This document shows, in pieces, positions 44,828 through 57,300 of a stretch of 64,000 nt of DNA. This stretch comes from Chlamydomonas sphaeroides (lineage: Eukaryota > Chlorophyta > Chlorophyceae > Chlamydomonadales > Chlamydomonadaceae), in contig BDDC01000001.1 of NCBI GenBank assembly GCA_001662425.1, positions 140,719 through 204,718 on the forward strand. Direction: 5' to 3'. The notes under the pieces were generated by a model, which made no database searches, was not told the origin of the DNA, and saw nothing but the letters and a program-made list of their open reading frames with translations. A program made the position numbers and the translations under genes. How positions within the stretch are numbered: position 1 is the first letter of the stretch; each line of letters starts with the position of its first letter.

Positions 44828-46893
44828 CTGCAAGGAGGGGGAGGCGTTGGAAAGCGGCGGGCAGCTGAGGCGGCAGTTGCCGTCGTCGGGTTCACGGGCA
44901 CAGACCGTGAAGCCCCGCCTAGACGACGGGGGCGGGTGCAATGTGGTGCAATTTGTGCAGTGCTGCTGCGCCCAGCGCACGAAACGGTGAAGCGAGCAAG
45001 TTCAGACGTCGTCAGAAATGGACTCGAGTTCTGGATTATCTGTTCAGTGTCACGCGTACTAGCTTGATGCGCAAATCGATGTGCGCATGCGCAGACGCGG
45101 CAGCGGTGGCTTCGCCTATCAATGATGCGGACGAGCGGCTTGGTCAACGTGCCGCTGTTTGGTGAGCCCCAGCAGTCCGTGTCATCGACAGAACGTTGAA
45201 TATGGTGGCCAGAAACGTACGCAGGCTACGGCCGCTCGTCGAGGGAACTCGTTGCTGCTTCGAGTCGTAGAGTTAAGCCCGACGTCCACGCCAGCCCCTA
45301 CTGGGACTTATGCAGGAGCTAGGTCACAGGCACAAGGCCTGGGGGTGGGACGCGGCGCCGCGGCCCAAGAGTCGAGAGCATTTGGCCGGCTTCGCAGAAG
45401 CGAGCCTAATAGCCCCTTCTTCGCGCACCTCCATGGTAGCTAGCTCCCCTAGGCACAGTGGCTTAGAGCTCGGTGCCTCGGTTGAGCTCCGTGCGAAATG
45501 CGTCCGCAGCGCCTCACGCCGCGCATAGTCGCCTAGAATGCAAATTGGTAAACGTGCAGAGACTTGAGAGCTGCAGGGTTTCAGGCATCCGTCGCGTAGC
45601 GATTCAGCGGTGGACTCTCAGGACTGCACAGCTGTTTGCGTTCCGTAAGGCCTGTGTATGGGTAGTTATAAGTGTCGTGTGGTGTGCTGGGTTTACAGCG
45701 GGCAGGTTTCAAGATGAATGGCTACCTGGGCGATAACGGCTGACCTGGGTGTCACTGCGGCGCCCTACCTCGCACAAGGGCTCGGCCATGATCCTGCGAC
45801 ATATCCATGAGGATTGATTTCATTCGCTCGCATATGGCAGCTTCAAACCGCGGAGTGCTCCTTTCCTTTTCCGAAACTCGACCCTGGCCCCCTCCTGGCC
45901 CTTAACTGCCCTTCGTCGCCCCGCTGTCGCCCTCAGTCGCCCGCCAAACTGCTCACTCGGACAGACTGCACCTAGTTACAAGCCATCACCCCACGGCCCT
46001 CGCTCTCGCGCCGTGCTCAAACAGGCACTGTGAAAGCGGCGAATAGCCGGGACAGGCCGTTGTCGGCCTTAACAGGCAAGTCGAGCCTGACCTGCGCAGG
46101 CTCTGGCCGTCTTATATCACAACCGAGCACCACGACGTACCACTAGCCTTATCGAGACAGGCTGCGCAGGGGATGTTGTGTTTGGTGTCGATGGGATGCG
46201 GCGTTTTCAGACAAACATGAAAACCAGAAGTCCGTGACTCCGGGTTTCAGAAGAAACGTTGCTATGCCGGAATAAGTGTGGCTCTGGATGACCCGCTCGC
46301 ACGGGCCCTGTCATGCGGCGCGGCATCAAACACGTTCTTCCGGTTGTCCGCTAGGAAGCGGATCTTACATGGAGTGGTGTGGCAGTGGCAAGCCGACGAT
46401 TAACCCGAAGCCGGTAACCAGGAGGCAACTCCCTTCAGCCGATGTCCCTCGCCCGGAGTTGTTTTCGGGGCGAGGGAAAGCTTCCATACCACCCACCGGC
46501 GCGCCCACCTTCTCAACACACCACGCACAAGGCAAAGATAAGCGTGCAGCCACTGGGCCCAAACACAGCACGAGTAACGTTATCGAATGGCGTCCTTCCG
46601 CCGGCGCGATGTAGAACGCAGCAAACGGCAGGCAGGGGGCGTGGGGCGGGATACCGTGCTGCCTCCGCGTACTTTCGCGTTCTTTGGCGTGGGGCGCAGA
46701 AAACCACTCCCACACCTGCCAATGTCCCATACCCGCAGTCTGGGCAGCCGGGCCCGAGGGTTCCCTTAGACCCTTTTTGTCAGCGCACCCACCAAAACCA
46801 AGCACGCGCGCACACCATGTTCACTCAGATCCCATCAGGACCTCACAGGCACACACACAGCAGGAACACAGGCACGCCAGTGGGGCGCGCTCA

Positions 46894-47060
46894 CCCGGCG
46901 ACGCCGTCGGAGTCTGGGTCGGCGACGTCCGGCGGCCTCCTGAACAGAAACCGCCCGTCCGCCGACGCGGCCAAGAAGGGGTGGTCCAGCGGCACGGCAT
47001 CCCACCCACGCGGCGGCAAGCCAAGGGCCGCAAACGAAGACAGGCGGTTTGTCCGTTGTG
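46894..47060 (-). pseudogene. Isolated exon-like segment of unknown protein
   Basis: A minus-strand frame reads RLSSFAALGLPPRGWDAVPL and continues DHPFLAASADGRFLF with GC-rich third positions like real genes. It ends at a consensus donor (GCCG|GTGAGCG, complement of 46886-46894). No start codon, matching acceptor or partner exon is evident. It may be a remnant of a gene or mobile element, or one exon of a gene I could not assemble. The limits are approximate. Confidence 0.3.
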
Positions 47061-47087
47061 GCTTCCCAGCCACGAACGGGGAACGGC

Positions 47088-47148
47088 AAACCTATCCCAG
47101 GCTCCCAGCTGCGCATGGGTGCATGGATCGCCCCCAAAAGAGGCCTCC
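47088..47148 (+). repeat. Dispersed repeat, copy C
   Basis: It shares CCCAGCTGCGCATGGGTGCA and the following CGCCCCC...AGAGGCC block with copies A and B, with a few extra bases near the left end. It lies next to the exon-like segment at 46894-47060. Confidence 0.75.
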
Positions 47149-48303
47149 CACACCAGACGCACATCATCGGTCAATATGCGGTCATATCTGGGATAACTTG
47201 ATCAGTCTCTCACGCCGCCGCTGCTGCCGCTCTAGCTGTGTCGCTGCCGCTTGCGGCGGCCGCTACCATCCCCTCCGCCTCTGCCGCCAGGCGCATCGCT
47301 ACCCGGCCAGGCCCGGCCTGTCGCCGCCGCCAGGGCGGAAGCAGGCCGGGCGCTCAGCCCCGACAGCTGGAGGCACAGCAGCTGCTGCATGTTAAGATCG
47401 GCGTTTGCGTTTGCGTTTTCATAATTGCAAATTGGCTCCGTAGACACCTCTGCGCAAACTTCAGGTTGGGTTAACTTCAGGTAACAAACTGGGAGCGAGG
47501 TCATGGTGCGAGCACTGGACACATGGCCGTACCCACACGCGGCATCAAACACGTTTGTCGATCCCCGTATGGCTACCTTGCCGCCTGATTGCGAGTATAA
47601 CTTGTCCGGTGTGGCTGGGACGAGCCCAAGGCCAGAAGGATCCTGAGGGAACGCGGCGACGTATCCTCTCCTGGTATCCCGCAGCGCATGAAGCCCTGTC
47701 AACTTACCCCCAGCGTATGTGCAACTTGCATGCTGATGAGGGCTAAAGCACAAGTCAAGCGAGCCCACAGCCGCCCGCCCGTGCACCCCTGGCTGTCAAC
47801 GTTGTGGCCCCGCCCAGGCTGTGGACTGCCAACATTCAACGTGACCGTTCCTCGACGGCCGTCAAGCTGCTCACCAGCCGGGGCAGGACTCTGACACCGA
47901 GTGCCTTGCACTGCTCCATCCCCATCCAGCAGCCCGCATGCCGCCTTGCCACCCCACGCCACACGCAGCAGTACGCACCGATCAGCGAGGGCCATGGACC
48001 GACGCGGTGCACACACGGTCAGTGGTGGGAGCGAGCACGAAATGTTCCGCAAATCCCGCGCCTGCTCCAATCCCAGCGCGCGGTATGTGCAGCGATGGCC
48101 CAGGCGCCCCCAACATGCAGCCACGCAACATCCCAAACAACGCGAAACTTGCTCTTGCCGGCGGCTGGCCCACGGCGCAGCCCACCACGTCGCATCGAAC
48201 ATCGAAACAACCCAAATAACCCAAGCAAACACACGCGCACCCTTAGCCTTGACACGTTTAACAGGTACCGGTGACCGTGCATCTCCCCACGTCGCCATCA
48301 CCA

Positions 48304-51300
48304 TCACAGGGCTACTAAGTCATCCAGGTCAGCCCATTCCCCTGCGGCGCTTCCCGCCAGGCTGCTGAGGCCCAGGCGGCTGCCCCCCAGCGAAATCGGC
48401 GCCGCTACCGGCACCATTGGCGGCGGCGCCATTGGCAGCGGCGCCGCCAGTTCCGCACACAGCGGCACCGCCAGGGTGGGCGCGGCCGCCAGCGTCAGGT
48501 ACGCCGCCGCCGCCGGGTGCTGTGCGCCGGCCTCCACGCCGCCACCCTCCCCAGCGCTCGCGCCCGACGCGACTCGCTGCAGCGCCGCCGCCACGGCCTC
48601 CGCGTCCACGCCGCCGCTGCCGGCCCGTGCCGCAGCCTCAGTCGCCTCCTGCACGGTGCCTACTCCATCACCCAGCCCGCCCATGCCGCCGTCGCTCAAG
48701 TGCTGACCCACATGACCCACATGGCCCATGTGGCCCATGTGGTGGTGCCCCATGACGTGGCCCAGTGCCTCCAGCGCGTTCATGGACGGCGACGCGCTCA
48801 TGGCCAGCGGCGTGTGGTGGTGCGGATCCGCCATGAAGACGTCGGGCATGGGGTCATGGTCGTGGTCGCCATGGTCCGCCAGCCCCAGCAGCGGGCTGTG
48901 CGGCACCCCCGGCCCCGCCGCCGCCGCCGAGCCCGCCGCCGAGGCCTCGGCCGGGGCGCCGGCGGCGTCGTGGTGATGGTGGTCGTGGTGGCCGTGCAGG
49001 TGGCCGTGCATATGGTGATGGTGGTCATCGGAGAAATCGAGGCCGTGCGGCGGCGACAGGCCCGACGCCATGGGCCGCAGCTCGTCGTCTGCCGCAGCCA
49101 GCGCTGCCAGGTGGTCGTGCGCGTCGTCCAGGCCGTGGTCATGGTCGTGGTCGTGACCGTGCTCGACGTCATCATGCATGTCGTCGTGCACCCCGTGCAC
49201 CGACCCGTGCGCGCCGTGGGCGTCGTCCAGATGGTCGCCCATGCCGTCCGTGTCCGCGTGCAGCAGGTGGTTGGAGCCGTGGTGGCTGGCGGGCTCGTCG
49301 GCATGCAGAGCCAGGCCCTCGACCTCCAGCGCGCCGGGCGCCGACGGTGCTGGCATGAGCGCATCGCGGCTGCCCGCCGCCGCCGAGGGCGGCGGCACCG
49401 CCGACGCGGCGCGCTTGTCGGCCGCGGTCGCGCGGCGCTTGCCGCTGCCGCCGCCGCCGCCGCCGCCGCCGAACAGCGCCGCCGACTCGCCGTAGACAAC
49501 CATGTCATCGGAGAGGGCCGTCCGACGCTTGCGCACGGGTCGGGCTGAGGCCGACGCTGAGCCCGCCGCGGACGCGTGAGCTGCCGCCGCTGGCTGCGGT
49601 TCCTGCTGCGACGCAGCCTGCGGCTGCGGCTGCGGCTGCTGCGGTTTGGACGGCAGCGGCGCCTGACCTTGGGCCTGCGCGGTGGCCTTGGCTGTCGGCG
49701 CCTGCGAGCGCTGGCCCTTGGCGGCCTGCTGCTTGGCTGCTGGCTGCTTGGCGGCTGGCTGCTTGCCGGCGGTCGTCGGCTGCGCTGCGGGCGTTGGGCC
49801 GGACGTGGCTGACGGTGCGGCAGGCGGCAGCGGCAGCGGCAGCAACTGCTGCGGCACCCCTGACGGCTGGGAAACCACGACAGGGGTCGGCGACAGGGGT
49901 TGCAGGACGCCCACTGCCGCCACGCCAGGCGCAATCATGATCGTGCGTGCTGCGGCCGCCACGGCGGCAGCGGTGACAGCTGGCGCCGCCGGCGGCGGCG
50001 CCGTCACCGCCGGCCGCGACACGGGCGCCGGAGCATGCGCCACCGGCGCAACAATGGCCGCCGGTGGCGCCACGGCCCGAGCCGGCACGAGGACAACCGG
50101 CGTCGGCGCGGGCGCCGGCGGGGGCGCCAGCGGCGCCGGGGCCGGCGGCAGCGGAGCCGGCGGCAACGGTGCCGGTGGCGGCGGGGCCGGCGGCGGTGGG
50201 GCCGGCAGTGGTGGGGCCGGCGGCTGCGGTGCCGGTGCCGGTGGAGCAGGCGTGGGCGCGGGCATAGACGGCATCGTCGGTGGCAGGCCCGTCGGCGACG
50301 CCAGCGGCATCGGCAGGCGCCGCGCGGCGGTGGCGGTGGCGCCGCCGACGCGGCTGCTGGTGCTTGGGCCGCTGGTGGTCTCCTTGCGCAGCAGCAGCAC
50401 GCCCGGCGCGGCGGGAGGGCCCGACACGACCGCGCCACCCGTGGCGTCAAGCAGGCGCACGGATGGCCGGGTGGGGCGGCTGCTGCGCCGCGGCGACACG
50501 CCAATCTCTTCCGCGGTCGCCGCCTGCCCCGCCGCGGCGGCTGGGCCCTGCGGCTGCGGCACCGCCTGCGGCTGCGGCTGGGCGGCAGGCTGGGCCTGCG
50601 CCAGCTGCGGTGGCGCTTGCGGCAGCGCCGGGGTCGCCGCGACTGGCGCTGCGGCTGCGGCCGGTGTGGCCGATGCCGTGCCAGCGGCAGCAGGGGCCGG
50701 GGCCGGGGCCGGGGCCGGGGCCGGGGCCGGGGCGGGGGGCGACGGCTGTACAGGCGCGGGCACGAGCACGGGGAGAGCCGCAGCGGCCGCCGGCGCCTGC
50801 GTCGCCGGAGCCGTGGCCGCCACAGGCGCGGCGGCGAAGGCCGAGGCGACAGCCGGAGCTGCGGCGGCTGGGGCCGGAGCCGGAGCCAAGGGAGCGGCAC
50901 CGGCCGCGCCGCCAGCCAGCTGCTGCTGTTGCTGCTGCTGCTGTTGTTGCGCCATCAGCTGTTGCTGTTGCTGCAGCTGCTGGAGTTGCAGTTGCTGGAT
51001 CTGGAGCTGCAGCAGTAGCTGCTGGTGCTGCAGCAATTGCTGCGGCGTCAGCATGGGCAGCACGGGCCGGACGCCCGGCGGCGGCAGCGCTGCCACCGCC
51101 GCTGGCACCGGCACCGGCGCCAGCGCCGGCGGCACAGCAGGCGGCGCCGCTAGCGGTGGCGCCGTCACGGCTTCCGCCCCCGGCAGCTGCTGCTCGGTGC
51201 CGATTGATGGCTGCTGCTGTAGCGGCTGCTGCTGCTGCCGCTGCGACTGCGACTGCTGCGCCGCCGCCGCCGCCGCACTGCGCGCCTTGCCGCCGACCTT

Positions 51301-54300
51301 GCCGCCGCCGGTGCTGGCGGCCGCCACCACATGCTGCATCTCCTCCGCCAGCTCCAGCTCGGAGTCGAGGAGGTGCTTGGGCACTCGCCGCTCGCGGCGC
51401 GGCCGGGCCGCAGCGCGTTCATTGTCCGCCGCCGCCGGCGCCGTCAGCCCCGCGGCGCCGCGGCTGCCACGCTTTGTGCCCTGCGACGTCGTCGTCGGGG
51501 CGGCGGCCGCGCCGGGAGCGCCGGCCGACGCGTCGGCTGCGCCGGCGTCGGGCGCGGGCGGAGAGGTGGGCGCTGGCACAGGCGCTGGGTTGGGCGCTGG
51601 GGTGGGCGCCGGCGCGGCCGGCGGGGCAGCCGGCGGAGGCATGGTGGGAGGGGCGATTGCCGCCGCCGCCGGCAGCGTCGCCGGCATGGCAGGCACGGCG
51701 GCAGCGGGCAGCTGGCGAGCGGTAGATCCCGGCAGCATAGAGGCACCCGGGGCGGCAGCGGCCGCTGCAGCAACAGCCGCGGCAGCAGCGGCGGCCGCCT
51801 TGTCCTGCGGTGCCGCAGCGGCGGCCGCCGCCGTCGCCGCCATCACCGCGGGCAGCAGCATGGCCGCTGTGGCGGCGGGCGGGCGCGCCGCCGCCGGCTG
51901 GCCCGCCGCCGCGGCTGCGGCCGCCGCCGTCGCCATCATCATGGCTGTCGCCGCCAGCGGCTGAGTCAGCATCGGTAGCAGGAGGTGCGGGTTCTGCGGC
52001 AGCGGCTGCAGGGCCGGCGGAGGCGCCGGCGCCGGCGCCGGCGCAGAAGCACTCGGCGCCTGCGGCGCAGCGGCGCCCTCGCTGGCGGCTGCGCTTGCCT
52101 GCACCGGCTGTGGCGGCTGTGCCGTTGGCACTGCCGGCGGCGGCGACGACGCCTGCGCCGCATCGGAGTCACCGGCGGCGCCGTTGCGGCGGGCCGCGCG
52201 CTGCGCCCTTGCCTTCTTGGCGCCCTCAACCGTGCGCCGGTGCTCCTGCCGCGCCGCCGCCTCGGCCTGCAGCTCCTCCCACTGCAGCAGCTGGCGCGGT
52301 CCAAGCCGCTCCCGGTCCGCCGCGCTCATGGCGGCGTCAAAGGCTGCACCGCCGGCCTCCGTGGCCGTTCCCAACGGCCCACTCGCCGCCGTCGTCAGCG
52401 ACGCTGCAGTCGACGCCCCTGCCAGGAGTATCGATGGCACTCCAGGCATCTGGCCCAGCAAGAAGGGCAGAGCCGTCGGCTGCGTCGGCTGCGCAAACGG
52501 CGTCGAGCCTGGCGGCGGCGGCGGCGCCGCCGCGGCCGTCGCCACCGTCAGGGTGCCCTCGGGGTCGTACGGCAGGTACGGCACCTCGCCAGCGGCCGGC
52601 GCGACGCCCGCCACCGCGACCACGGCCTCGTGGCAGGCGTTCAGCGCGTCCTGCTCGTCCAGAGGGGCGCTGTACGGCAGTCCGTATTTGCTGATCGGGC
52701 CCAGCCGGCGGATGGCGGCCAGCGGCGGCGCGGCGCGGCGCGCGCGGGCCTCAGTCAGCGCGGCGGCCGCCTCTGGAAACAGCGCCATCGCGGTTTCCAG
52801 CAGCGCCCGCAGCTCCTCCAGCGAGTGCCTGCGGGCGTGGGCAGGGAGGCAGGCGGCGGCGTGACGCGGTGACACCCCGGCTCAGACGGCAAAACGTGCC
52901 CGTCGCTGACACTGCTGGCGAGGAAGACTTGTTGCACCGGCACGCAGGGTGCTGCCGGAGACAAAGGGCCGCACCTGACGAGCAGCACGCAGCTGTCAGG
53001 GGAGGCGCCCAGCGCGGCCGCGTGCTCGGGGCAGGCGGCGGCGCCGGGCCGCTGCGCGCTCACGACCGCCGACATGTGGAGGTCGGCCTTGCAGGCCACG
53101 CAGTCCACGTCACTGGTGCACGTGTGCAGCCCGCAGCCGTCGCGAGCAGCTGCGGAGCCACGCATGCGCCGCTCCTGGATGGGTGCATGCGTAGGCAGGA
53201 GGGGCGCGGGCATGGGCATGTCTTGTCATGGCATTCGGTGTGGCGCCCGGTTGAGCGCGGCGGCAGCAGCGCTGTCCCCCTGACTCGTTGACGCCGGCAC
53301 TAGCCCCGCCCCCGCTTCGCAGCTCCTGGCCCACCTGCACCACGCCGAATGCCGCCGCCACCTCACGCTGCCGCGCCTCCTCCTCCACCCGCAGCGCTAG
53401 CTCCGCCGCCGCCAGCGGCACCGCCTCCGGCGGCACCTCACCCAAGCCCACCCCCGCCTGCCAGCTGTACGCAAGCGGCGCCCCGGCCCCCGCGCCCTCC
53501 TCCGGCTCCGCCTTGCACTGCCCCAGCAGTTGCGCATGCGTCGGCTCAGGCTTGACGCCCACCGCCTCCTCCGGCTGCGCCAGCACCTCCTGATCCAGCT
53601 CCATCGCCTGCGGCCCCGCCCCGGCCTCCGCCGCCCCGGCTTCCAGCTTGACGTCGCCGCCAGCCGGCGGCGCCGCCGACTGCAGCCCGTGCAGCCCCAG
53701 CTCCTCGGCGCGGGGGGGCGCGGTGCGCAGCAGCGGCGCCGCCGCCACGAGCCGCAGCAGCAGCGAGTCGTGGTTGATGGTGCCGCGGCGGCCCTGGGAC
53801 CGGTAGCGCGCCACTGCGTCGCTGCCGTGCGGCAGCCAGTCGGGCGGCGCAAAGTTGACGGCCTCGGCCACGTTGAAGCCGGCGTTGAGGCCGGAGTGGT
53901 AGGCGTGGGGAAAGGTGACCACGAAGGAGCCGGGCTCCTGCACCAGCCTGCGGTGGCGCGCGAGTCAGGCGGTTAGGGGCGGGCGGCGCCAAAGGGAGGC
54001 GGCCAAGAGGGGTTGCGGAGGGTGGGCCAGGCAGCGAGAACCCTGCGCAAGCGGGGCGAGCCGCCACGCCCTGTGGCCGGTGCGATTGCCCCGGGCTTTG
54101 GAGCGCCCCACACGCCCTCGCTTCACGCACCTGTACACCGGCACGCCCCGCCTGCGCAGCTCCGACGGCGACAGCTGCGTCACCAGGCGATGCAGTAGCA
54201 GCGGGTCCTCCGCCAGCAGGTGCGGCACTGCGTCTCGCACCGCCGCCTCGAACTGGCCCATGGCTTTCGCCGGCACGCCGTACCATACCTTCACGGAGGA

Positions 54301-57300
54301 GAGGCGGGAAGGGGACAGCAGCAGTGGCGGACTCCGGCAAGACAGGCTTGCGCAAGCGCGGGACGGGTGGAGGGTGACGCTCCGGCGCTGGCTGCGCATC
54401 ATGCTGGACCACATGTGTGGAGCGCTGAGCAGCCTGGGGCCACGACACCCATGGGGCCTGGGGCTACGGCCGCACACGGCCCGACGGTACGAAGCCGGTA
54501 CCGGGGGATGCAGCCTGCGCGGCGCACCTTGCTTGCGCCCGTGTGCAGGTAGTTGATCGAGTAGAGCGCGTGGTCCTCCACGTGCCAGCAGAAGGCGCTC
54601 AGGCAGCTGCCCACGTACAGCCACGGCACCATGACGCCTGGGGCAGGCGGTTGGGCGGGCGGCGCGGCACGAGGGCATGCACGGATGCATGTGGCGAGGG
54701 GAGCGGGGGAGCCACAGGCTGCTCCTGGCGGCATGTGACGGACGGAGCGGAACCTCGCGCCGGGGCTCGCAGATGTGGGGCTGTGCTGATGTGCGGTGAT
54801 ACGCACACAGGCAGGCGCCGCCCTCACCCGTGACGAGCTCGCTGCTCTCCAGGTAGCGCAGCAGCGACCCGCGGGACCGCGGCAGTGCGTTGATGTTCCA
54901 GGGGTGCACCGCGTACGCCTGGCAGCGATCGTCGCCCGGGTACCGCGCCTCCAGCACCGCGCGCTCCCGCTCCGCCTGCCCCTCGCCCCGCCCCGGCGCC
55001 GGCTCGGCGGCGGCGCCGCGCTGGTCGCGCGGCGGCGCTCGCCAGGGAGGCATGGGGAAGCCGGAGCCGTGGCGCGCAGAGTCCAGATCGGAGCCGTACA
55101 GCGTCTCCACCACGGACCCCGCGACGGGGCGCTCCACGATCCGCCAGAACTCCGCCTCCACCTGCTCCAGGCTGGGCTCTTCGCCCGATCCCGGCTGGCT
55201 GGCGGATGCGGCTGCGGCAATGGCGCCGCGAGGCGTGCCGGAGCTGGCTCGCCGGCGGCGGCCGGAGCCAGCTCTGCGTTCGCAGGGAAGGAGCAGCGGC
55301 GCGCGTGAGTAAGCAGGCACGTCGCGGGCCCCAGCCCTGCACCCGGCCGCGCCTGTGAGCCTGAAGCAGGGCTCCGCACGCAACAGGCCTCACCTCTCAA
55401 GCGGCGCCTGCCGGTCGCCGGTAAAAGGCGGCAGCCCAAAGTGCAGCGCACGCGCCCAGGCCGCGTACGCCTGGAACGACCTGAGCGTGTACAGCCGCTC
55501 CGACCCAAACTCGCCGGCACCATCCGACTCCGACCCGGAGCCGCTGTCGCTGCCGCTGCTGCCGCTGTCGTCCTCCACCGCCGCGCCGCCGTCCCTGCGC
55601 TCACGCCTCGGGCGGCCGGCGCTGACGGCGGCGAGCGCCGCCGCCGCTGCGGCGGCCGCGGCCTCGTCGGGGCCAAGCAGCGGGTGTGGCGCCAGGCCCG
55701 TGGCGTAGCGCTGCAGGGAGCCTTCCACCGCCGCGCCCGGAGCGCGCGGACCCTGCGGCCCCAGCGGCGGCGCGACCAGCCGCACCCCCGCCGCGTCGGG
55801 CGCAGCTGCGGCCGCAGCCGCCTGCTGCGCGGCCCTGGCGGTGGGCCTGCCGCCCGCGAGCTGGTCCATGCAAGACATGCATTGCCGTCCCATGCGGCCG
55901 CCCGTGGGAACCTCGGGCGTCGCCGAGCCGTCACCGGCCCCTGCCCCGAACCCAGGCCCTGCACCGAAAGCGGATCCGAATCCAGGCCCGGCTGCGGCCG
56001 CCGCGTCGGCTCTGCAGGGCCGCATAGCCAGCTGGCTAATGAGCTGCTTGCGCGTGGGGAAGCGGAACCAGTCGCGGCCGCCCTCGTCGCGCGTGGCAGA
56101 GCCCAGCAGGAAGGGCGGCTCCCAGCAGCCCGCCGGCGGCACGATGCGGCAGATGCCGTACTGCTCGGCCTGCGGCCGGATCTTGGCAATGTACGACAGC
56201 GGATCCGCGAACTCCTCGGGCGTGGGCTGGAAAACGGGCGCCGCGGGCAGGTCCTGCTCCCGCGGGCGGTTCAGGGGCAACAGGGACCCGGCCGTCACCT
56301 CTGGGTAGACACCAGCCATGCCCGGGCCAGCTGGGACCACGGCCCGGCGGCCGGGGTGGGCGTGTGAGCGCGTTGCAAGGCCCACGCAGGCCGGAACCTG
56401 CGCTGGAATGCCTGTCAGGCAGGGCCCTGCTCCTCACCTGCTGGAAGCGGGCCTCCTCGGGCTTCCACCGCGCCAGCGGCCGCGTCGCCAGAGGCCGCGA
56501 GCGGCAGCTGTTGCAGCCAGCCTGTCGGGAAGGCAGCAACAACCCCACCCTCAGCTGCATACCTGAAGCACGGCACACCCCGTAAACCCGTTCCAACCCC
56601 AGCCCAGCCCAGGCACAGGCCCCCACAACACCCAGGACCCCATCTTGACCAACCAGCGCCGGCGCCGGCCGTCGCACCCTGCCCTTCGCCCCACACACCG
56701 GCGAGTAGCGGCAGCGGCTGCAGCCCGGCATCGCCTCCTCGGGCTGCTCCTCCTCGCCGCTGCTCGCCGCGCCGCCCGTGCTGGCCGCCGGCGCCTCATC
56801 GCTGCCATCGCTGTCCAGCTCCGCCTCGTCACCGTCGTCGTCCGTGACCTCAAACTGCCGCTGGAAGGCTGAGCCGCGGCCACGGACACGATCCAGGCCC
56901 CGGGTGCCGCCACCGGACCTGGCGACGCCGGTTGGCGACGCTGGTGCCGCGCCCTGCGGCTGCGGCTGCCGGCTACGGCGGTGGACCCTGGTTGTCGCGG
57001 CGGGCGGTGAGGATGGAGGGGCTTGGGCGCCGCTGTCGGCGGCTGAGGGGTCGGTGGGCATGACTAGCTGCGGCGCAGGCCCCGTGGTGTGCTGGCTGGC
57101 GCTGCTGGCGCCGTCGCCGCTGCCAGCGCAAGCGCCGGCGGCGCTGGCGGCCGGCCCGCGCGCCTGCTGCAGCAGCGGCTGCACCGGCGGCATGAGGCCG
57201 AGCAGCGGCAGAGGCAGCAGGGGGCAGGCGGCCGGCAGGGCGCCGGGCAGCTGGGCCTGCACTTGAGCCTGCTGCTGTTGCTGCTGCAGCAGCAGCTGCT

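Larger units (their letters stand above)
44828..48303. other. Gene-poor 3.4-kb region upstream of the kinase
   Basis: The right-hand kinase 5' exon and promoter should lie at the low end, before about 45200. The rest has frames without known domains. Three things stand out: an exon-like minus-strand segment near 46894-47060, a dispersed repeat copy at 47088-47148, and an identical 17-base word at 46320-46336 and 47539-47555. The region also borders the 3' end of the demethylase gene. Confidence 0.4.

Noticed and set aside
46442..47395. Plus-strand open frame of 317 codons
   Set aside because: No recognisable domain, mixed composition, and it overlaps the better exon-like segment on the other strand and a dispersed repeat.
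49682..51964. Plus-strand open frame of 760 codons, very rich in Gly and Ala
   Set aside because: It is the antisense of the GC-rich, Ala/Pro-rich demethylase exon. It has no domain, and its composition is what the complement of poly-Ala/poly-Pro codons gives.
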